A stretch of DNA of 45,074 nt, taken from positions 1-45,074 of the forward strand of contig NZ_PHNJ01000024.1 in assembly GCF_008122205.1 (NCBI RefSeq). Reading direction: 5' to 3'. Under the pieces are notes generated by a model. The model worked only from the letters and a program-made list of their open reading frames with translations, searched no databases and was not told the DNA's origin. The position numbers were made by a program, and so were the translations under genes. The stretch is from Natronococcus pandeyae (GTDB lineage: Archaea; Halobacteriota; Halobacteria; Halobacteriales; Natrialbaceae). Shown one piece after another: positions 33,500 through 40,970 of this stretch (the stretch's first letter is position 1; every line of letters begins with the position of its first letter).

Positions 33500-34663
33500 T
33501 TAGACCGGGAGCGGGACCCAGCCCGACGTCGGGAAGACGCCGACGAGGGCGAGGATGGCGATGACGAACGTCGTCGCGACGATGCTGGTCGCGGGCGGGT
33601 CCCAGTGCGTATCGCCGTGCATGTAGAAGATCCGCTGGGACAGTTCGCCGAACAGGGAACCGAGGATGCCGAAGATCGCGCCGAGAACGATCGCCTCGGC
33701 CAGCAGGAGTTCCGCCTGAGCGGTGCTCGGGGTGGCGTCGGCCAGCGTGAGTCCGGCGTATGCCATCGGCGCCGTCGCAGCCGGCAGCGTGATGTGGTGG
33801 GTGACGGGAACCGGCACCTGGAAGATGGCGAAGTCGTCGGTGATGCCGAGGTTGAGGAAGATCAGGCTGGCGGCGCTGATCCCGAACGCCAGGTACGGAC
33901 TGCCGGTCGCCCAGAACGTGAGCCCGCCGAGGACGCCGAACGCGAAGCCGACGATGGTGACGCCGGACCACTGGTAGTACCACGGCAGCCAGGGTTCGAC
34001 GTCGAGGCGAGGATCGGGTTCGCCGGCTTCGCCGGTAGTCACGTGCTCGTCCTCTCGCTCGAACGGCGAGACGTCGAGGATGCCATCGGCGCGAACGTCA
34101 CCGATCGTGTCGTACCCGAGGGCGATTCGGTGTGCGAGTGCCGAGATCACGACGCCCATTGCGATCGGATCCCACGGCAGGCCGAGGCCGTCGGAGACGA
34201 AGAACACCAGGAAGCCGAGGACGCCGAACGCGCCGCCGACGAGCAACACGTCGTCGTGCTTGCCGGCAAACGCGATCAGGATGTTCTTCCCGTCGTGGTA
34301 CCCCCAGTTACCGCCGAAGCCGGGCTCCATGTACCCTTGCTTCGCGGCGTACGCGGTCGCGGCGGCACCTGCCGCGAAGGCGATGTGCGGGCCGAAGAAC
34401 GCACCGAAGGCGATCTCGGCGGTGACGGCTCCCGCGGGATCGCCGAGCCCGAACCCTTCGTCGAGGGTAACCATCCCGGCGATCCTGGCCATCTCACCCG
34501 CGACCACCATGAACCCGGTGAACACGAACGCGGGGAGCGCGCCGAGCGCCGCGCCGAGGACGCCGCCGGCGAACGCGGCGACGAGCATCGCGAGCAACAG
34601 TTCGATAGGCCAGCCGAGCACCTGGAGAACGACGATTCCCACCGCTGGGTCCTCAACTGGCAC
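33500..34663 (-). CDS. Polytopic membrane protein next to dhaKLM, possible dihydroxyacetone transporter
   Basis: A 387-residue protein with about nine to ten hydrophobic segments, glycine- and alanine-rich, and a central hydrophilic loop (about 195-235, DGILDVSPFEREDEHVTTGE). No known transporter signature was recognised; the sequence does not look like an MFS or ABC protein, nor like a GlpF-type channel (no NPA motifs). The GTG start at 34663 follows a perfect ten-base Shine-Dalgarno, GGAGGTGATC, at 34668-34677. It is 143 bases upstream of dhaK on the same strand, so co-transcription is likely, and uptake of dihydroxyacetone or a relative is the simplest idea. That role is inference from context. 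Confidence 0.8.
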   Translation of the reverse strand: MPVEDPAVGIVVLQVLGWPIELLLAMLVAAFAGGVLGAALGALPAFVFTGFMVVAGEMARIAGMVTLDEGFGLGDPAGAVTAEIAFGAFFGPHIAFAAGAAATAYAAKQGYMEPGFGGNWGYHDGKNILIAFAGKHDDVLLVGGAFGVLGFLVFFVSDGLGLPWDPIAMGVVISALAHRIALGYDTIGDVRADGILDVSPFEREDEHVTTGEAGEPDPRLDVEPWLPWYYQWSGVTIVGFAFGVLGGLTFWATGSPYLAFGISAASLIFLNLGITDDFAIFQVPVPVTHHITLPAATAPMAYAGLTLADATPSTAQAELLLAEAIVLGAIFGILGSLFGELSQRIFYMHGDTHWDPPATSIVATTFVIAILALVGVFPTSGWVPLPV

Positions 34664-34937
34664 GGGTGATCACCTCCGGTTTCGGCCCTCTCACCGCTGG
34701 TACAGTAGCCGCCCGTTTCGGATCCGATCGGCGTGTCCTGTTCACACCGACCGTCGTCCGTCTCACCGCTCGACTGACAGTCTTGATCGAAGCGTCGTCC
34801 ATCATGGTAACCACTTGCGTTCTCTCGGGCATCGGCCCGAGAGCAACGTCACGAGACACCATTACAAACAGTCAGTAATAATTTCCCCACGGATCGGAGA
34901 AAGTCCCAATCAAGTGAAATATCTGCTGAGGGCTGAG
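34664..34937. promoter_or_regulatory. Upstream region of the dha-linked membrane protein: AT-rich box, inverted repeat and strong Shine-Dalgarno
   Basis: Read on the minus strand: an AT-rich AAATTATTAC near 34876-34886 could be the TATA box; 34822-34843 is a perfect inverted repeat with nine-base arms (CTCTCGGGC, loop ATCG, GCCCGAGAG), close to the expected transcription start and so a candidate operator or leader hairpin; and GGAGGTGATC at 34668-34677 is fully complementary to the usual 16S 3' end. Together they imply a leadered mRNA of about 180-190 bases. A 69-codon frame at 34653-34862 runs through the leader but is basic and is not called. Confidence 0.5.
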
Positions 34938-35468
34938 TCACTTCGATCGAATCCACTCGAGTAGGTCCGCCGGAAGCGCGTCCCGCGTCTCCGGAGTCAC
35001 CTCGACGGTCGTGACGTCGTCGCGCGATCGCACCGTCTCGAGAAACGGATCCGAATCGCGGACGGCGATCGCCGCGAGGACCGGCGTCCGCGACTCGAGT
35101 GCGCGCTGTGTGGCCGTGACGAACCGGTCGCTCTCGAGTTGCATCGGTGCGATTTCGTCGATCACGACGCAGTCGCAGTCGTCGGCGGCTGTCGACAGCG
35201 CTCGTCGGGAGAGCCGATCGATCGTCTCGACGTCGACGCCGTACTTGCCGACCGCGGGGTCGTCGAAATCGACGTGTGCCATCACCGCCCGCTCGTCGGC
35301 TGCGAGGTCGACGATCTCGAACCCGACTCGCTCGCCGTCCTCGCGGATTTCGGGACAGGAGAGACCGCCTACCGTGTACCCGTCTTCGCGAAGCGAATCG
35401 ATGGTGCGTTCGAGCGCGGTCGTCTTCCCGCTACGCGGCGGACCGGTAACGAGGGCGTTTCGCGGCAT
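34938..35468 (-). CDS. THEP1-type nucleoside-triphosphatase
   Basis: A 176-residue P-loop NTPase. Walker A is TGPPRSGKTTALE (residues 8-20), Walker B is the VVIDEIAPMQLES stretch (about 106-118), and GGLSCPEIREDGERVGFEIVDLA is characteristic of the THEP1/NTPase-1 family (archaeal and eukaryotic, hydrolysing ATP and GTP; role in nucleotide metabolism not settled). Length is normal. It is divergent from the amidohydrolase gene and downstream, on the same strand, of nothing obviously related. Confidence 0.92.
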   Translation of the reverse strand: MPRNALVTGPPRSGKTTALERTIDSLREDGYTVGGLSCPEIREDGERVGFEIVDLAADERAVMAHVDFDDPAVGKYGVDVETIDRLSRRALSTAADDCDCVVIDEIAPMQLESDRFVTATQRALESRTPVLAAIAVRDSDPFLETVRSRDDVTTVEVTPETRDALPADLLEWIRSK

Positions 35469-35613
35469 CGGTCGTCTCGTCAGTACCGCGAGCGGCGACG
35501 TAGTGGTACCGGCTCGAGGGCACCGGCCCGATTCCGACGTTCTCCCTCCGTGACCGGTTCGCGCAACGACCGGTCCCCCGGAGCGTTTTTACGGCGCTCG
35601 TCGGACAGACCCT

Positions 35614-36747
35614 ATGACTCCTGTTCGAGACGAAACCGACGACGATGGAGATCCGCGGACTGATTCGGGAGCGACCGCGATGTCGGCCGCTACGCAGCGG
35701 GACGACGTTCCCTCGCGGGGTGCTTCGGGCTCGACGAGCGACGGTGGGGGAGCGCGTCCCGAACGGGGGACGATGCGGCGGCGCGTCCTCGAGCGAACCG
35801 CCGGTATCGTCGCCGCCGGCGCGATCGGAGCGACGGGATCGGTCGGTGCGGCGGCGGACGAACCGGATGCCCGAACGGTCGATCGCATCTCCGTCTCGCA
35901 GGACGTCGACGAGTTGCCGCTGGTCGACGCCCACGTCCACCTGATCCCCGAAGAAACGCTCGACAGGGAGCCGCTGAACGCGGACCAACTGGTTGCGTGG
36001 ATGGACGAGAACGGGATCGACCGCGCCGTCGTCCTGGCGCTCGACTCCCCCGAGAGCTACCCCGTGATGGCCTCGAGTCCGTGGATCCTCGACCAGGTCG
36101 AGACCTACCCCGACCGGCTGATTCCGTTCTGTACGATCGATCCGCGAACGCTCGTTTACGGGATCGATACCGCCGAGGACCTGCTCGAACGCTACGTCGA
36201 CCGCGGTGCCCGCGGCTTCGGCGAACTGAAAGCCGGCCTTCCGATCGACGACTCGCAACTCGAGACGATCTACGAACTGTGCGCCGAGTACGAGCTCCCG
36301 ATCCTCTTTCATACCGACGAGAAGGCGATGATGGACGAGGTCGGCCTCCCGCGGCTCGAGGACGTGCTCGCCTCGTTTCCGGAGGTCGACTTCCTCGCGC
36401 ACGCTCACGCCTGGTGGTCCCACATCGGTGACGACGTCAGCGAGGCCGACCTCGGTGACTACCCGGAGGGCGAGATCGACGAACCCGGCCGCGTCCCGGA
36501 ACTGCTCGGCGAGTACGACAACATCTACGGCGACCTCTCCGCACGGTCGGGCTGGAACGCGCTCTCCCGCGACGAGGCGTTCGCCCAGGAGTTTCTCGAG
36601 AGCCACGCCGACCAGCTGGTGTTCGGCACCGACTATCTCTATCCCGGACAGGAGATCCCGCAGTTCGACCTGTTCGACCGATTCGACCTCGAGGAATCGG
36701 CATGGGCGGATATTCGGTATCGGAATCTCGAGGACGTGCTGCGGTGA
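35614..36747 (+). CDS. Amidohydrolase-2 family protein with Tat-type signal
   Basis: Up to 377 residues from the ATG at 35614. Residues about 55-82 form a twin-arginine-like export signal (RRRVLERTAGIVAAGAIGAT) after an unusually long acidic N-region; the ATG at 35773 just before the arginines is an alternative, more conventional start. The mature part is a metal-dependent TIM-barrel amidohydrolase: DAHVHL (metal histidines), FGELKAG, the HTDE block, the HAHAWW histidines, and the metal aspartate in FGTDYLYP. Members include decarboxylases and lactonases; the substrate is unknown. Export of such an enzyme is uncommon and suggests an extracellular or cell-surface target. A T-rich TTTTTACGG box about 25 bases upstream could be its TATA element. 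Confidence 0.8.
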   Translation: MTPVRDETDDDGDPRTDSGATAMSAATQRDDVPSRGASGSTSDGGGARPERGTMRRRVLERTAGIVAAGAIGATGSVGAAADEPDARTVDRISVSQDVDELPLVDAHVHLIPEETLDREPLNADQLVAWMDENGIDRAVVLALDSPESYPVMASSPWILDQVETYPDRLIPFCTIDPRTLVYGIDTAEDLLERYVDRGARGFGELKAGLPIDDSQLETIYELCAEYELPILFHTDEKAMMDEVGLPRLEDVLASFPEVDFLAHAHAWWSHIGDDVSEADLGDYPEGEIDEPGRVPELLGEYDNIYGDLSARSGWNALSRDEAFAQEFLESHADQLVFGTDYLYPGQEIPQFDLFDRFDLEESAWADIRYRNLEDVLR

Positions 36748-36855
36748 GAGCGGATCCGGAGATTTCGTTCACCAGTTACTCGTGACGTCGATACCCCTGC
36801 CTGCCGTTTCGCCGCCAATCTATTTACGTTCAATCGGTGACGCGACTAGTGTCCT

Positions 36856-37104
36856 ATGAGCGAGAAAACTGACCACGAAGAGAGCGTCTCGCGCGACGAA
36901 GCAGCCGACCTGTTGCAGGAACTCGCCCGCGAGGTCCGTGGCGAAGGGCCAGCCGACATCCACGTCGGAAACAAGATGTTGGCGCTGAATCCGTCGTCCG
37001 TTCTCGAGTACGGTGTCGAAGTCGAGGAGCGATCACCGATGATCGGCGGCGACCACGAGAAAATAACGGTGACGCTGAAGTGGGAAGTCGAGGACGAAGC
37101 GTAG
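36856..37104 (+). CDS. amphi-Trp domain protein
   Basis: An 82-residue protein. After a charged helix (SRDEAADLLQELAREVRGEG) come the beta strands IHVGNKMLALNPSSVLEYGV and ITVTLKWEVEDEA, which correspond to the amphi-Trp domain (TIGR04354-type), a small family of unknown role found in archaea and bacteria. The final KWEVE strand contains the tryptophan that names the family. It stands alone between the amidohydrolase and a convergent NTF2-like gene. Confidence 0.85.
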   Translation: MSEKTDHEESVSRDEAADLLQELAREVRGEGPADIHVGNKMLALNPSSVLEYGVEVEERSPMIGGDHEKITVTLKWEVEDEA

Positions 37105-37316
37105 ATCGTACCGGTCTCGTCCGTCGTCGTTTTCGATCAACGTTATTTCGAGGGGAGGGTCGTCACGTCGTTCAGTCACCGCTTCGTTCGTCCACCCCTC
37201 CGCTCTGCTTGCAGGTCGTTCTCGCGCCTCGCTTGGCTCGCTCTCGCTCAGTACGCGCCACCGAAATACGGAAGAGACGGCGCGGAACGAGGTGTCGTCC
37301 TCCTGTGCGGAACAGG

Positions 37317-37343
37317 TGTTTTACCGATCTCTCCGGATAAAAC
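37317..37343. terminator. Inverted repeat between convergent genes
   Basis: GTTTTACCG and CGGATAAAAC flank a short loop within 37317-37343, between the amphi-Trp gene (plus) and the NTF2-like gene (minus). Symmetry plus T/A runs on both strands would suit a bidirectional termination signal; archaeal terminators do not need a stem, so this is tentative. The preceding 37105-37316 interval has no gene. Confidence 0.35.
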
Positions 37344-37366
37344 AGGCGTGCTACTCACGACTACTG

Positions 37367-37723
37367 CTACACTTCGTCTCGGTCCGTGAACGTGTAGCGC
37401 CGTGCAATCGCACCGTCTTCGAACTCGTGAAAGTCGGCGAAGCCGAACGTGACGGTCTCCTCGCCCTGGCGACCCGAGAACGAACCGCGGACGGCGACCG
37501 TATCGCCGTCGACGACGACGTCGTGAACCTCGTGCGTGCCGTCGTCGAGCGGCCGCCCCTCGAGGTAGAACTCGCGGAGTTCCTCGCGACCGGTGATCGC
37601 ACCCTGTCCCGGACGCTCGTACCGAACGTCCTCGGTGAACAGTTCGACGAGGTCGTCGTAGCGCTCGTCGTCGACCGTTTCGTAGTACTCTCGTACTACC
37701 GCTTCCGGTTCGTTGGTGGCCAT
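37367..37723 (-). CDS. NTF2-like (SnoaL-type) protein
   Basis: A 118-residue single-domain protein with the cone-like alpha+beta fold of the NTF2/SnoaL group: VREYYETVDDERYDDLVELF, then TEDVRYERPGQGAITGREEL, then beta strands with EVHDVVVDGDTVAVRGSF and a final FEDGAIARRYTF. Family members are ketosteroid-isomerase-like enzymes or ligand-binding proteins; catalytic residues are not conserved enough to assign a reaction. Upstream is divergent hisH, about 190 bases away. Confidence 0.85.
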   Translation of the reverse strand: MATNEPEAVVREYYETVDDERYDDLVELFTEDVRYERPGQGAITGREELREFYLEGRPLDDGTHEVHDVVVDGDTVAVRGSFSGRQGEETVTFGFADFHEFEDGAIARRYTFTDRDEV

Positions 37724-37910
37724 ACGATAGCTACGAGATGGAGCACGTAATTCCTGCGTTCGGGGCCGCCGGCGTCTGCTCGCGGCTTCTTCTCACGAGT
37801 CAGGGGACGCCGGCCCCGTCTCTCGAACGCTTCCGTTCCGCGACGCGCGACGCTGGCGCCGAACCTGCGGGAATGGCAATACACTTCTTTCCGCCGTCCC
37901 GAGAACGGGT

Positions 37911-38630
37911 ATGAGCACCGCTACGTCCGACCAGCAGCAGTCGCTCGCCGACGTCGTCGTCGTCGACTACGGCCTGGGGAACCTGCGAAGCGTCACCCGC
38001 GGCCTGGAGCGGGCGGGCGCCGACGTCGAGATCACCGACGATCCGGAGGCCTTCGCCGAGGCCGACGGAGTCGTCCTTCCCGGCGTCGGCGCGTTCCGCG
38101 AGGGCGTCGAGAACGCCGATCCGCTTCGGGAGGACCTCCTCGAGGTCGCCGAGACCGGAACCCCCCTGTTCGGCATCTGTCTCGGCATGCAGATGCTGCT
38201 CACGACCAGCGAGGAGGGCGAGAACGAAGGCGAATCCGCAGTACAGGGACTCGATCTCGTTCCGGGAACGAACGTTCGATTCGTGGAGGGTCAGAAGGTT
38301 CCGCACATGGGGTGGAACGAACTGCACGTCGAGCGCGACCACCCGCTCGTAGAGGGGGTTGACAGCGTTGGATCGGAGATCCAACGAGCAGACGGATCCC
38401 CCAGTGGCGGATCCGTCGACGGGCAGTACGCCTACTTCGTCCACTCCTACTACGCCGTCCCCGACGACGAGGACGCGACGGTCGCGACGACCGACTACGA
38501 ACTCGAGTTCCCCTCGATCGTCGCCAACGAGGCCGGCAACGTCTTCGGTACGCAGTTCCACCCCGAAAAGAGCGGCGAGACGGGACTGCAGATTCTGCGG
38601 AACTTCGTCGACATCTGTAGTCGGGACTGA
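37911..38630 (+). CDS. hisH: Imidazole glycerol phosphate synthase glutaminase subunit HisH, with an in-frame insertion
   Basis: A 239-residue class I glutamine amidotransferase that supplies ammonia to HisF in histidine synthesis. The catalytic triad is readable: Cys 90 in FGICLGMQ, His 217 and Glu 219 in FHPEKSG. The oxyanion-region GLGNLRSV and VLPGVGAF motifs are normal. The protein is about 20-25 residues longer than usual: residues 152-170 (SVGSEIQRADGSPSGGSVD) are inserted in a surface region between the HVERDHPLVEGVD and GQYAYFVHSYYA blocks. That segment is encoded by the palindromic element at 38364-38420. The frame is intact, so the enzyme is probably active. Confidence 0.93.
   Translation: MSTATSDQQQSLADVVVVDYGLGNLRSVTRGLERAGADVEITDDPEAFAEADGVVLPGVGAFREGVENADPLREDLLEVAETGTPLFGICLGMQMLLTTSEEGENEGESAVQGLDLVPGTNVRFVEGQKVPHMGWNELHVERDHPLVEGVDSVGSEIQRADGSPSGGSVDGQYAYFVHSYYAVPDDEDATVATTDYELEFPSIVANEAGNVFGTQFHPEKSGETGLQILRNFVDICSRD
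38364..38420. repeat. 57-bp double-hairpin in-frame insertion within hisH
   Basis: The insertion contains two perfect nine-base-arm hairpins: CGTTGGATC, loop GGA, GATCCAACG at 38366-38386; and GACGGATCC, nine-base loop, GGATCCGTC at 38391-38417. It is 19 codons long and keeps the frame. GTTGAC at 38358-38363 immediately before it resembles GTCGAC at 38415-38420 at its end (Val-Asp both times), as a short target duplication would. Removing 57 bases restores the standard HisH sequence. This looks like a small non-autonomous palindromic element able to sit inside coding sequence. Confidence 0.8.
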
Positions 38631-38689
38631 CGCGAGTCGCCGGCGACCCGTGAGATCATTTTAAGACCGTTCGCCGAACATCACCGGTT

Positions 38690-39523
38690 ATGTACGGCAT
38701 CCTCACCGACGATCGCGACCTCGCTCGAGCGGATATCGGTGATCACACGTACTTTTTCACCGAATACGTGGACGGCCGGAGCCAGGACCCACTCGAGGGC
38801 GCGGTCAGCTCCGTCGCCTGCTGGGGCGATACGGCGACGGTTCGCGACGAACCGGACCGGGCGGCCGTCGACGCCGACGGGACGCGCGCGACGCCCGCCG
38901 CGGAGGGCCACCACTGGGGAACGGTCTGTCCGACCGATTCCGACTACCGTGACGGACTACTCGAGCTGATCGAACGCGCTGGCACGGTCGGCGGCGTGCG
39001 ACTCACCACGCTCGGTTTCCCGGGAGACTCGTTCTGTCACTGCGACCGCTGCGAGCGCCGGTTCGACGCGAGCGAGTTCGAGGACCGCGACGCGTGGCGG
39101 ACCGAAGTCATCACCGAGTTCGTCGCCGAGGCGGCGACTCGAGTCGAGGGCGACCTGATCGCCACGCTCTATCCCGACCCGTATCCGGGAGCCCTCCGAG
39201 AGCGGGCCGGTCTCGACCCACACGCGCTCGCGACTCACGTCGACGGCTTCCTCGTCCCGCTGTGCGGTCCCGGCTACGAGACGATTTACTGGGTCGAGTC
39301 GCTCGCGAGAGGGTTCGCCCGCGAGCTCGAGGACCTCGACGCTTCGCTTGCGATCCAGCTTTCGGGGACCGAGATCGAACCCGACCGACTCGCCGGCGTC
39401 ACCCGACGGGTCGAACCGTACGCGGACGAGATCGTCTACGGGACGTATCCGGGCGACGCCGAAACGGTCGAGGAGGCGATCCAGCAGCTTCGGGAGGAAG
39501 AGCCGGCGGTTGTGGTCGACTAG
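38690..39523 (+). CDS. Conserved haloarchaeal protein, possibly TIM-barrel glycosidase-like
   Basis: A 277-residue soluble protein. It begins MYGILTDDRDLARADIGDHT. The middle has LTTLGFPGDSFCHCDRCERRF, a cysteine cluster that often occurs in barrel proteins of the glycoside-hydrolase-like superfamilies (between a beta strand and a helix), and alternating strand-helix segments follow (DLIATLYPDPYPG, GFLVPLCGPGYETIYWV, SLAIQLSGTEIEP, DEIVYGTYPGDAE). A barrel-type fold is therefore likely, but no catalytic acid pair can be named. It is 59 bases after hisH on the same strand and may be co-transcribed. Confidence 0.7.
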   Translation: MYGILTDDRDLARADIGDHTYFFTEYVDGRSQDPLEGAVSSVACWGDTATVRDEPDRAAVDADGTRATPAAEGHHWGTVCPTDSDYRDGLLELIERAGTVGGVRLTTLGFPGDSFCHCDRCERRFDASEFEDRDAWRTEVITEFVAEAATRVEGDLIATLYPDPYPGALRERAGLDPHALATHVDGFLVPLCGPGYETIYWVESLARGFARELEDLDASLAIQLSGTEIEPDRLAGVTRRVEPYADEIVYGTYPGDAETVEEAIQQLREEEPAVVVD

Positions 39524-39591
39524 CGGGAGAGAGCAACACGTCTTCGCACTCGGAGAAGCGTGAACAGTCCGCGAGCGAAGCGAGCGGTTCT

Positions 39592-39630
39592 CCGACGGCT
39601 CGGCTTCCAGCCTCGCCGTCGGTCCTTTTT
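39592..39630 (+). terminator. Hairpin with T-run between convergent genes
   Basis: CCGACGGC at 39592-39599 pairs with GCCGTCGG at 39615-39622, followed by TCCTTTTT to 39630. It lies about 70 bases after the stop of the 38690-39523 gene. A second small palindrome, GGGTCGCC-GAA-GGCGACCC, at 39652-39670, lies close to the end of the convergent SWIM gene. Together these suit bidirectional transcription stop signals. Confidence 0.5.
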
Positions 39631-39690
39631 CATCGAAGTTTTTGCGCGAGTGGGTCGCCGAAGGCGACCCCGACGCGGAAAAAGTTCGGT

Positions 39691-40047
39691 TTACAGGAAC
39701 TCGCGAACCTCGGAGTACCACATGTCGTGGTAGTCGACGTGGCCGACGCGGCGGGCGATCGCCACCGCGAGGACGTGCCAGCAGAGATCGGTGGGGTCCT
39801 CATCGTCGAGGTTGTACTCGCTATCCTTGCAGGTACAGCCGCCGTCCTCGACGATGTACTCGTCGTCGTAGCCGACGACGATCGTGAAATCCCGGTAGCT
39901 CTTCACCCGATTCTCGCTGACCGCCTCGATGGCGCGAACCCCGCGATCACCGTGCAGGTTCGAGATCTGCTCGACGACTTCCGGCGTCAGTTCGCCGGTT
40001 TCCTCGAGTCGGGCCTGCCAGCGTTCGACGGGATTCGCTTCCGACAC
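39691..40047 (-). CDS. SWIM zinc-finger protein
   Basis: A 118-residue protein. The SWIM motif CxCx(n)CxH is present as CTCKDSEYN with CWHVLAVAIARR (about residues 70-98), which would bind one zinc ion. The N-terminal part starts with the helix NPVERWQARLEETGELTPEVV. The family is common in haloarchaea as a short stand-alone protein, usually thought to take part in DNA- or protein-interaction; in other organisms SWIM domains occur in recombination-linked proteins such as the Shu complex. No specific role can be given here. Confidence 0.85.
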   Translation of the reverse strand: MSEANPVERWQARLEETGELTPEVVEQISNLHGDRGVRAIEAVSENRVKSYRDFTIVVGYDDEYIVEDGGCTCKDSEYNLDDEDPTDLCWHVLAVAIARRVGHVDYHDMWYSEVREFL

Positions 40048-40239
40048 GCGAGAAACTCGGTGTTGGACCGTAAAATCGGTTTGGTTGTTCCTCGAGTAGG
40101 TCGGCGTCGGATTACCGTCCCGGTCGGGATACTGTCCACCCTCGCAGTTCGGCCGTGCGAACAGTCAGTACTGGTTCGGTGGCTACCGAGAACCGAAACT
40201 GAAGAAGAGGAGGGGTGTCGACTCGTGCGGTTGTGTTCG

Positions 40240-40770
40240 TTATTCGTCGTCTTCGTCGTCTTCACCTTCTTCGTCTTCGCCGTCTTCATCGTCTTCGCCT
40301 TCCTCATCCTGGTCGTCGTCGGCTTCCTCCGCTTCCTCCTCTTCGTCGTCGAGTTCGGAGTCAGGCGTCGCGCCCTCGAGGACGAGCGTCAGCTCTTCGT
40401 CCTCCTCTTCTTCCAGCGTGACGGTCTCCTCGACGGTATCGAACTCGTCGTCGGTGCTTTCGACGGTCACCGTGTACTCGCCCTCGTAGATGAGGCTGAC
40501 ACCCGACAGTTCGCCGTCGTTGACGTCGGCGCCGTGGTTGGAAGTGAACTCCTCCTCCTCGTTTTCGATCGTGATGTCGAGACCGGTGGAGACGGCTTCT
40601 CCGTCCTCGTTCTCGAAGTAGATCGTGAGATCGCCGGGGTTGTCGAGATCGAAGCCGTCGTCATCGTCGTCGGACGACGTCTCGTCGTCCGAACATCCTG
40701 CGAGTCCGACGGTCGTCAGGGCGACGGCGGCTGTTCCAAACTGGCGGCGGGAAAGCAATTTTTGCGTCAT
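40240..40770 (-). CDS. Tat-exported lipoprotein with acidic repeat tail
   Basis: A 176-residue protein. Residues 1-26 are a twin-arginine lipoprotein signal: SRRQFGTAAVALTTVGLAGC, with the lipobox cysteine near 26. A compact beta domain (about 45-140, DLTIYFENEDGEAVSTGLDI, EYTVTVESTDDEFDTVEETVTL) resembles a carboxypeptidase-regulatory/PEGA-type beta sandwich. The last 40 residues are nearly all Glu and Asp with scattered Gly and Gln, encoded by a repeated GAA/GAC/GAG stretch. It should sit on the outside of the cell membrane. The tail might bind cations or help retain water; function unknown. Confidence 0.8.
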   Translation of the reverse strand: MTQKLLSRRQFGTAAVALTTVGLAGCSDDETSSDDDDDGFDLDNPGDLTIYFENEDGEAVSTGLDITIENEEEEFTSNHGADVNDGELSGVSLIYEGEYTVTVESTDDEFDTVEETVTLEEEEDEELTLVLEGATPDSELDDEEEEAEEADDDQDEEGEDDEDGEDEEGEDDEDDE

Positions 40771-40970
40771 ATTTCTCCAGAGCCACCACCCACTGATAAA
40801 CCTTTAAGATTTCTTACTTATTGTTCGTTGGTATCAGTTGTCGAGTGTCTATAAATACCGTGAGTGATGCTGGTTATCGCGGTTGGGAGTCACAACCATT
40901 TCCAGCTCCGGTCGAAACGATCGGGGAGAGAGATCACGTCGTTTTTCGATCTCCGCCGCCGAAGGAGCGT

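Noticed and set aside
34653-34862. A 69-codon minus-strand frame in the leader of the dha-linked membrane protein
   Set aside because: It overlaps the downstream GTG start, is basic and lacks similarity to anything known; the strong Shine-Dalgarno inside it belongs to the next gene. A leader peptide remains possible.
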